From positions 599,721-642,479 of the forward strand of contig NW_019091492.1 of assembly GCF_001949145.1 (NCBI RefSeq): 42,759 nucleotides of DNA, written 5' to 3'. The notes below the pieces were generated by a model. It ran no database searches. It saw only the letters and a list, made by a program, of their open reading frames with translations, and was not told the origin of the DNA. Position 1 is the first letter of the stretch, and each line of letters starts with the position of its first letter. The position numbers were made by a program, and so were the translations under genes. This document shows positions 30,003 to 39,700 of this stretch, piece by piece. The DNA is from Acanthaster planci (taxonomy: Eukaryota > Echinodermata > Asteroidea > Valvatida > Acanthasteridae).

Positions 30003-30651
30003 AGGTCGGGGACCAAACGACAATCTAGCAACGACGCTAGACCATTTATACGCCGATAGGTTGTGCAATGATGGCGTAATTTTTGTACTATTTTTAGTTC
30101 ATGGTGCCCAGGTAACATCGATGTCTTCATTGGCTGGAAACTTCAATACAAATACATGTAGCTATGATTGCTCAAATTACAGGAAATGGCTACCCCATAT
30201 TTAAATGAAATTTTCCTTTCATTTGGAATCTGTAAAAGCAGATCAAGGAGGTTTTTGGTTGAATTTTACACTTGAGGTGTCAAATTTGCATCAGTGGGTA
30301 GGCCAGTTCCGCCGATGAAAAAGTTAATGGGAAAAAAATAGAGTTTTGCAAAAGCTTTATACTTTATGCATGAAAGTGTAGCCATTAAAAATCTCCATCG
30401 ATATACTGTGGCAACTTCTATGATTACTATAAGCTATTTTCCAAAATAACCATCTGAAATAATATTGCAGGTTTAAATGGCAACAGGCACGGCGGCCATG
30501 TGGGCTGCCGGCATGGTGGCAACGTTGAAATCTTGTTATTTTACAAAATCTCACAAGGAAAATGACATAAAAATGATGTCATTGCCGCTTGAACAAGCGA
30601 CATAAGCAGAAACTTGCGACATCGCTAGATTGTGATTTGGTCCCCGACCTG
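30003..30651. mobile_element. 649-bp element with 30-base terminal inverted repeats
   Basis: Ends CAGGTCGGGGACCAAACGAC and its complement GATTTGGTCCCCGACCTG continue through ACAATCTAGC on both sides. GTAAT directly flanks it (29998-30002, 30652-30656). No coding frame of note inside. In the intergenic spacer. Confidence 0.75.
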
Positions 30652-33600
30652 GTAATACCAATGAGTCATTGGATATTGGGATAATTTTACAGCACAGTAC
30701 TATGTGTAATCTTTGCACTATGAGCTACATGTACAATCAAGGGTATGTTCAGGCTACAATGGAGATGGTTGTGATTTAGATGGTTGTTCTGCTTGTCTAC
30801 TTTTTAATGAACTCAAATAGTAAAGAGTAAAAGAAACAGCTCAGAAATTTTTCCTTCTTACAGTATCTTTTTTTTAACCAGCCTGAAAAAAAACCCACCG
30901 GGTATTGACATCAGCAGATCGGTACCCAGCACAGGCCAATATACCGGAAATGCTATCTGGTCGCACTTTGTTTTTGAGAGTTGGCATCAAACCAATACCA
31001 TACAAGTCTTAAATTCATTTTTTATTAAACTGAGTGATAGTTTGGTCAAAGAGAAGCCGGATGATGAGCCACAAATGAAAAGATTGTAACTGTTTAGTCT
31101 AGTAAGTTCATCTTGTGGCCACATTTTTAAAAATGTTACAACGTGAGGTCAGATTTTAAGTAACTTTGATGTCTAACTTTCTATGTCTAAACATTGTCTG
31201 ATTACTGATCATTGATAAGGCTTTGAACTCAGGTTGGGTCGGGTTGGGATTATGTAATTACCAGGTAAATTGATACAGCTAACCTGTTTTCAGTTGGTCT
31301 ACAACTACACAACTACGTCTAAGGATCACACAAGATTGACAGGGTAACAGGTGTCTCTTTGATACACTCCCTATTTTAATTTGTGTCCAGTCCACAAATA
31401 TTTGGATTTTCACACCTTAGGGGTAAATTCTTTCTTAGCAAACCTACCTAACCAAATTTGTGAATATATAAAGATAACCTTAATTGGACAAAACATAGTG
31501 TTAATGTCTGGCTAGTAAAAAAAACCCTGCCCAGAAATACTGGTACACTGTATGTACATGTACAAGGCTATGTGTGCCAGTCACTGGTCACATCTATTGA
31601 CGTCTGATAAAGCCTGAAGGTCAGAGATTGACCTTTCACAACAATTGGTAAATGCAAATGAAGTTAGCATGGTTGTTCCCTAATGCTTGGGTCATTATTG
31701 TAACCTGATACAGAAAGCGTATTGATCAATCGTGTGATTTGATTTCCAGAGATTACATGTGTATTCTTCCCTGATTTGTGCAGAATACACAAGTAGTATA
31801 TGTACACACATCAATTTTTTATTTTAACCACTTCCAGTAAGTCCAGGATATTGCTCAGCCATAGGATTTTTTGGGCTGAAGAACCTGTTTTTGAAAAACT
31901 CGAAAGGTACATATGAATATCAGCCATATTTTCAAATGAAGTCAACCACAAGAGATATTAAATCTTTACACTGTGAACATCTTTTCTCCCCATAATCCCT
32001 TTTCTCACCTTTCTGCAGTAAAATTAATCGTCAAGGACTTTTTCACAGATATTCAACAGGGAATTATACAAGTTATCCCACCACAGAGTTGTCATACATG
32101 TAGGTTTTTAAGGCTTACATGTAGATCTCCCCCATGATTATAATGGACAGACCTAATAGCACTTCTACCCACTCAAGATAGGATTTTGACTACCTTGTTT
32201 CAAGGATTGCTTAACAAAGGAAATTTCTCATCAAGGGCATTTTGTAGATTGCTAACTTCAATTGATGGACTTGATGAAAAAACCAAGTCTAGCAAACTTC
32301 ATAGCAAAATGGTGTGTTGTGGGATTTGTTAGGGGAGATCTCATATAGTGTAAAGTGTATATTTGTTCCATGGAGTGCCTGTACAATATTTGTATGATAC
32401 TTCTTAATGTTCAGCTCTTGAAAACACTGCAGGGTCCTGCAATGAAGTGGTTCATGTATTGTCAGGCCTTGCATATTGGCAGTGTTCAGCTTTCAAGACT
32501 TAGGCCCACCTTTACAAAGTTATACACTAGATAAATGGAAAATTGAACAGTTAACCGTAGTTCATGACTATAGATTCAGCATTGACACTGTACTGTTTGT
32601 CCTAACATTCCATCTGTTCTTTGTTCAATAAATGCTGTCATAAACCACAGGTCAGCTTTACAAAATTGTTATTTTAGGATGTAATGTATATGCCTCAGGC
32701 AACAGTTTCAGCAAATACTGGAATTTTCACAAACTGCGTTTCGCAAATCTTTGGGAAACTGATTGGCAAAAGTGCAGTAACCTGAACATTGCCAATGATT
32801 TACATACATGGACCTGATGCCTACTGGTATGGTTGGCCTTGAATCTTTGGTTGGTCGTGAACGTTGTACATGATGACAACAGACGGAGCACACTGTCCAA
32901 AATTTTGTTTACCCTCTGGTTCTTTTGATAACCACACATACTCAGAAACAGATATCCTTGCATGATGCTACCCCAAACCTACCATGTACTGTACGGTACC
33001 TTAAAGAGCAGTGGTGTTGCTGTTATAAACTCGGACAGTATTGGACAAGATACGTGTACATGTATGGTTAAAGGCAACTCTGAAATGATGGTCAGAATTT
33101 TTACTGTCCTTTTTAGCCTTTAATAAGATCATTTGAAACAACCTTCAAATGCATACAGCTATCTGCATTTACATTCATGTACATGTACCTGAACATGTAA
33201 GTTTACGCTGACACCCAGTATTGAGAGGAGTTTGACAGGAGTTTGCTCTCAACTTAAATTTTAAAAAAGCAAAGTACAAACAAGGCTGAAAGATTAGCTT
33301 TTGCAGCTTGACTTGAATAAAAGTGCCAGTGAATGATTTTCAAGTTTCAATCATTTTCAGCATTTGCTTGATGCTCAGCTGGGACTTGTACAATGCATCA
33401 TGGATTCAATGCTAAAGATTGTCTTTAACTGAGCATGGTACACGTACATGTACTTCATCATGTACGCATCTGTCAACTGAACTCGGTGACAAACCTAAAC
33501 TGAAGTGCAAGAAAGAAACTTCATAAAATGGCCAATTTTTTGTGTTGTTTATTCTTTAATGTGATTATTTGGAACAAGGGGCCGGCATTCATTGTGTGAA

Positions 33601-33710
33601 ATTGTTAAATTTATGTGTTTACAATTTGGGACATCCACCCGCTAGCATGGCTAATGTGTGCCCAGAAGTACAACGTACATGTACACATTCTCACCCAAAC
33701 ATGTTTTTTG

Positions 33711-33828
33711 GGCAATCGTGGACGTTCCTATTGTCCTCTTTTATTCATACTTTAACTTTTTTGGAAGGCCTCTAATATGTTTTGTACACGTTTGGCAATC
33801 GTGGACGTATCGGGAATCGTGGACGGTC
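33711..33828 (+). repeat. three copies of GCAATCGTGGACG-type motif
   Basis: GGCAATCGTGGACG at 33711, TGGCAATCGTGGACG at about 33793 and GGGAATCGTGGACG at about 33812. A degraded inverted copy (TGTCCGCAATTG) lies at 33847. Function unknown. Confidence 0.6.
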
Positions 33829-35489
33829 ATTAATTCTTTGGTGTAATGTCCGCAATTGTTTGGGAACATCAGCGCACAGAGAGGTGTGTACACTGTCATG
33901 ACTGTGTGTTCTGTGCATGCACTGCATGAATGGCAAGATTTACATGTACATCACTGATTACATTGCTATTCAGATCCAATGATTTGTAATCATCGATTGA
34001 TATCAGCAACCTTACACCATGTCCCAACAGCTTGGTCTTGGCTTTCCTAACAAAACACAATTGTCCCGTTTCTGTGGTACCTGTACCTCACTGCCTGTTT
34101 GCTCTTTTTGGATATTACATAACCTTCATCTGTGATGACAGACCACACAATAACAAAAGTTGCACTTCAGCATTTTCACTTGCTGTTCATGCGTTACTTT
34201 TACGTACATGTACTTTGCCCTTGGGAGTGCATGCCCGATGCGTGCTGGTATTTTTTATCTATATTTATAGCTTGTCTGTGCACTTGCATTATGGAATCAA
34301 TACACCCTGCAGATAAGGTACTTTGTTTTGAAAATTAATTTTTTTTCATGGCCATGGACTGAAAGTTACCTTAACAACAATTTTGCTATTTCCTTTTGTG
34401 AAATCACAGTGTGAGCTGAACATCCGTCGCCTAAAGAGTTCAGTTTCTTCATAAGTGTAGGACTCCATGTGAAGTTCAAACTTCTCAACAGATGTAAGAC
34501 CTAAGTGAACTGAGGTTGAGATTATCAAAGGTGAGCCACACTGATAATCAGATTAGCAGGTATTGTCATTGTGTGGTGTTTTACGATAGCGTGTGACTTT
34601 GTGAGTGATTGGCTTGCGTATTGACTAGCGCTCATATTCTCCAACTGATTTTGCAAATGTGCTCGGTAAATCATAACACCATATTGGTCAAATTGGTACA
34701 TGTACATAACACATGCTGCCACCTTCTCTCAAGCATTGTGCCACCACAGTAGCGATTTCTACATGTAGTTCTGGTTGCTACAATACAGTATGAGACCAGT
34801 ATCTTGTTATGTAACCTAGGCTAGAAACTAGTTCTCACTGAATGACGACTTACATGTACATCCAGGATAATAAAGTCTCCTGCAATTTGGCAAATGTAAT
34901 GAAAGAAGTTTTCACACTTGTACATGATGGAGGGAGCTGAAATTTCATTCATGTTTCTTATGTCTATTGCTGTCTGTTGCCCAGTTACATGTACATAGCA
35001 AAACCCTCCCTTGCAGGGCACATACATGTGTATGACCTGTCGCCACAAAATGAGCTGAAAGTCCAAATTTTTAAGAACTGTTACAGTACATGAACAGTAC
35101 ATGTATGTATTTTTTAATTCAGCAGAAAAAGTGCTTTCCAATGGTATGTACACGTAACACTTAGAATTAAAGTAGGATGACAATGTGACATTCCAGCAGC
35201 ATTCTGTCTTTGTTTTGGCATTGTTTCAACATCTCTGACCCGCAAAAATCAGTTACAGAATGACGTTTTTATATATCCGATCCAGCTAAAAAATTTGGAA
35301 TCAAACAGAAATGTTGTTCTTTTTGAATAATATTAGAACCAAAATTGCACCTCCTCTTCAATTTTGACTTCACACTATCATAAGAGGAGTGCAGATTTAC
35401 ACCCACTTTCACATACCGGTTTTTACACGTACATGTACCTGCAGTGTTCTCCACAGCCTAAAATTATTGCAGGGCGGCACATTATGCGA

Positions 35490-35599
35490 GCACAGAGTGC
35501 GAAGCCGTTATGGCGTGGGGTCCCCCAGGCAATATTGGATTCTACATGTAGGTGCTCTGTGGTACAGTCTGAGGTACTTCCTGGGCACCTTCTTTAGAC
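35490..35599 (+). repeat. dispersed repeat, copy 2
   Basis: Shares AGTGCGAAGC, GCGTGGGGTCC, GTAGGTGCTCTGTGGTACA and CTTCCTGGGCAC with the copy at 24581, in the same orientation. Upstream GGGCGGCACATTATGCGAGC probably belongs to the same element. Confidence 0.6.
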
Positions 35600-36420
35600 T
35601 CCTTGAATCAACTTTGCTCGGGTTGAAATGAAGGCAACATTGTTATCAGGAGGTCATGAGAAGTTGATTTTATTTTGGGGGCATTTTCTTTTTTTACTGA
35701 TCCAAACTCGCAATCGAGCGGATTGTTCAGGATTACATGTATGTACATGTACTGTACATGGGCGCAGCGCGAGTGGAAGGTGCACAGTTGCTTTCCTAAT
35801 TCCAGATCTCAAAAAAAACTCCATGGTCAGATTCCAGCAACAAAATCCTATAATTCTGATGAAATATGGTCAGTCGTCCACCTACTAATATGCTAATGAG
35901 AATACTGCCCATTGACTTTGTGCACACGCACGGAGAGACTTTATTTACCAGGCCCGTAATTGTTCACCAATTCATGTTTTGAAACTGGAAACATGAATTT
36001 AATGGAATAAGCATATCAACATAAGACAGGTATTGCTTTTGTAGAAATTTATTTTTTCTTTTCATGCAAAAAACACACAATTTGTTGTGCACTCAGGTGC
36101 AATTGGACTTTTGCACGGCAGTGTATATACATGTATATGGCACATGTATAGTGTGTTATAACACGACCAGTCCATACTCCAGGTATGCTGCCATTTCCAA
36201 AGTTCTATCTCCTACAGTACATGTACATGTAAGCTGGACAAAAATTGTCCTTGCTGGCCCGCTCACAACAACCAGGTTTTGTCTGCATATATAATACAAT
36301 ATGTCAAACCTGTTACTCAGAGATTGGTACACACTGTCAGTTCATCAGAATGTGTACAAATCTGAAGCAGTGTTCACACAGGAATGCTCCTGGACAGTGT
36401 TTGTCATACCTCTATTTTAT

Positions 36421-36447
36421 ACCATGGGGGAGGGGCCGCGGAGGTCC
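36421..36447 (+). promoter_or_regulatory. GC-rich box upstream of PCYT1 first coding exon
   Basis: A short GC block (GGGGGAGGGGCCGCGGAGG) in otherwise AT-rich sequence, about 200 bp before the first coding exon. It resembles an Sp1-type GC box and could mark an alternative promoter. Only the sequence supports this. Confidence 0.25.
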
Positions 36448-36665
36448 TTGTGCATGGTGTTTGTAGTGCTGCTTGGAACTACGTAAATTGGAGCTTGACT
36501 CATTCCAATGTGATTCAGGTTTGTGCCCTGGACTCCTTACCTCTAAATGGATTTGATAGTTTAATCATCATGCTGAGCAAATCTAACTTGATGAAAAGGA
36601 AGAAAATACCCAGTCTTCATCATCACACCTTTTGGCATATTTCTGTTTCAGACAACTCAACAGCA

Positions 36666-36746
36666 ATGTCCGTTAAAAGGAAGCGCAGCAGTTTGAATGA
36701 GACAGAGGCCAGTGAGGGCGAACTACCGGCTAAGATGCCATGCACG
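36666..36746 (+). CDS. PCYT1: PCYT1 first coding exon
   Basis: 27 codons, phase 0 end. Encodes [20 protein letters not shown] and PAKMPCT. The exon itself begins at 36652, after TTTCTGTTTCAG, so at least one non-coding exon lies upstream. The ATG at 36666 has G at -3. VKRKR is a candidate nuclear localisation signal. Donor GTGAGT. Confidence 0.88.
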
Positions 36747-39700
36747 GTGAGTACTTGTTTTCTCCTAACAATGTCTTTTACACTTCTTTTTGAGAATGTA
36801 GGCAGTTGTGTGATGGCAGCTATTCTTGATACATGTACATCTAAATCACATGAACATAGAGACATTTGACTTGTTTTTGCCAATGTTGGCACTGTATTTT
36901 TTGACAAATTGTAGGTGCCAATGAAACTTAATCGTGTTTCAGGTGCCGCAACATCAAACAAAGCCAAAATTAATTCCCAAAAGCCAAATTGCAACCTTGA
37001 CAAGCATTGATATATAAGCATAACAGTCCAGTCTGCATTTTTCAACCTGATGATGATAACTGGATGTTTTGCTTCAGTAGAGTTGCTTGAAGCCTGCTAT
37101 CATTGGAGGAACTCAGGAGTCTATCAAAGAGAAAGAAAGATGGAACTTCTACCCAGTAACCTATGAACAAGCTCAGAATGGTCCTCATGGTAAATGTCAT
37201 TCATCATTCAGTTTGTATACATGTACAACGCAACGCCACTAAAATAAACATGACCGTGCTTGGATTTCCAGAATGCACCTGGTTAATACGCACTTTGCTG
37301 CAGCGTCCCCATTTATCTGGTGTGCTGATTTATTCAGTCACACACAGGTACGCCACACATTTGTCAGCGATTGATCGACCTACTGATTTCTGCACATTCT
37401 ATTAACCCAGGAGGATACCGACCACTTTGCAGATACTGCATCATTTCTCCGGCTTTTCTTTTGCGTACATCAAAACTGACATTGTATACCATGACTAAGG
37501 AAAAGCACAATGCACATGCACGCACACGGTTGTCTGCACAGATGTGCCGGGATCATGTGCCTATATACAGGGGCGTAACAATCTGATGTACCCTTGTAAG
37601 AACTCAGCACACCCATCGAGTGAACCCAAATGGGGATTTACTGGGCGTATTTATACATCCGGGTCACAGTTTGTGTTGCTCAGTGGCGTTTGGTTATTAT
37701 TTGAAGATCAAGCATGGCAAATGAATGACATCATTACATTGGATCCACAGAAATGTTCAGTGTACCAGTTCTTCAGAATAGTAGTTTTCAGTTGCTGATG
37801 CATCCACCTCTGCTCATTCAAACATGGCTTGCATCACAAATGTCTGCATGATGTTTTAGACATCGCTTTCTTTGTATGTTAAAAAAAAGTACATAACATG
37901 GAAATCTGTGGATTTTGTTGAATGTATTATTTTTGTCTTCCATGTCCCATCTTCAAGTTCTCACTGGAAGTCAGATTGGGAAGTGAAACAAAGTTTTTAC
38001 AGCTTAGTATGCATTTGTTCTCTTCCTTGGCCCCCACCCCCCTTTGGTTTAATTTAAGTCAGGGTTGACCGCCATGCTTAGGGTATGTCTCGTTTAAACC
38101 TTTTAACTTAATTTTGTACAACACTTGTAGTCAGTTGTTACCAGAAGTACATGTACATGCGCGGCCTACTCCTTGTACGGTAGGCCCAAGCTGTGATTAG
38201 AATGTCATTGATGTTAAAGGTAGTTAGGCATTCCAACTATGCAAGCAAAAGATTTGCCAAAGTTCTACTGTACTTTGGGATTAGCTGAAGAGATAAGATA
38301 TAAGCTTTGGACTAAGCTGAGCTCATGTGCAGTTTTATGTTATTCTGCATATTTCTTGTATGAGGATATCTTTGTCAGAAAGAATGTATGCTTGCTTTTT
38401 TTGCATTCACTCATGCCACCTTTGCGTGTGTGTGTTAATTATATAGTGCATTTCCATATACATGTATCTAGAGATTGTGGCTGTATACCGAGTGTGGCAC
38501 GTACATCTACCAACTGTGTAGTACTTCCACTTATTTATATCATTTTACTGTTATCAAGTACTGTAATAGCAGAACTCACCATAATTATTTGGCTTTACCA
38601 TTTCTTTTGTAACATCTAACCGCAGACTCTAGACCTATCAGAGTTTATGCAGATGGCATCTTTGACCTTTTCCATGCTGGACATGCCAGAGCACTCATGC
38701 AAGCCAAAAACTGTCTCCCCAATGTTTATCTCATAGTTGGAGGTGAGGCTTCTTGCTGATCTTTCTTTTCTTTTCCTAGTTTTGATATGTATGCATGTAT
38801 AGGCATTCCTTATCATTACAAAATGTGAAGTTGGTACTCAATTAGACATATGCTTTTGTTGTTGCGGTCATTCGAAGTTCAAGGCTACATGTGTCAGCCC
38901 TTGTGCATTTAGGACCACAGTGGAAAAAATATACATTCTTAGCTGACCTGTCTCGGAAAAATGGGCACTGTGCAACAGCGGTATGTTCAGTTTTCTCAAA
39001 GTTGGTGTCAAAATGGCCACAAAGTTCCTCTAGAAACTTCTAAAGGTTCAGTTCCAGAAAACAATGCATTGTGGTGATATCAAAAACTGTTGGGGGAAGG
39101 TGGATTCTGCCCTCTTCCCTGGCTCTTTTAGACTAAAATACTCAAAAAGTAAAGTGCTGTAATGACGTACAAGTTGAAAACATGTCAGTCCCTGATGCAC
39201 CATGGGCTTTGCTATGTTTCACACATTGTATACTGTTCATAAGGTCAATAGTGCGTGCCAACAAATTTGTGAATACCCTACTGCCACATTGGACATTACT
39301 ATCAGTATTTTTCCACATAAATCTGGAAAGCTTGTCCTTTTTTCCTTATTTTCTTGGTCAGAAATTGCAGACAGGGTTGGCAATATTAAAGAATTTGTTT
39401 TTCTGTAGTTTGGAGGTAAAAGTACAGTTGATCAGAAATGAGAACCACATAAAGTAAAAATGGATGCTCTGAATGATAGCCTGAATATTGAATGCAAACT
39501 TTGGATAAAAGTTCCAATAAACTGTCCTTTTTTCAAGAATTGATGAATACTAAAGGATTTACCAGTATGAAATGTACTTTATTTTTACCTGTTAGCTCTC
39601 AATGAATTTTCTCTCTTTTGTAAATGCCTATTTGTCTCAGTCTGCAGTGATGAGCTGACAAGGAGATTAAAAGGCAACACAGTCCTTAGTGAATGGGAAC

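Larger units (their letters stand above)
28976..36651. other. intergenic spacer between POLA1 and PCYT1
   Basis: No coding exon recognised on either strand. Should contain the non-coding 5' exon(s) of PCYT1, since its first coding exon starts with an acceptor; I could not place them. Holds a 649-bp element (30003-30651), a triple GCAATCGTGGACG-type motif (33711-33828), part of a dispersed repeat (35490-35599), and roughly two dozen TACATGTA/GTACATGT palindromes. Confidence 0.6.

Noticed and set aside
36384-36869. 161-codon plus-strand frame over the PCYT1 first coding exon
   Set aside because: It reads a different use of the sequence across an intron acceptor and donor; the PCYT1 protein starts at 36666 inside it.
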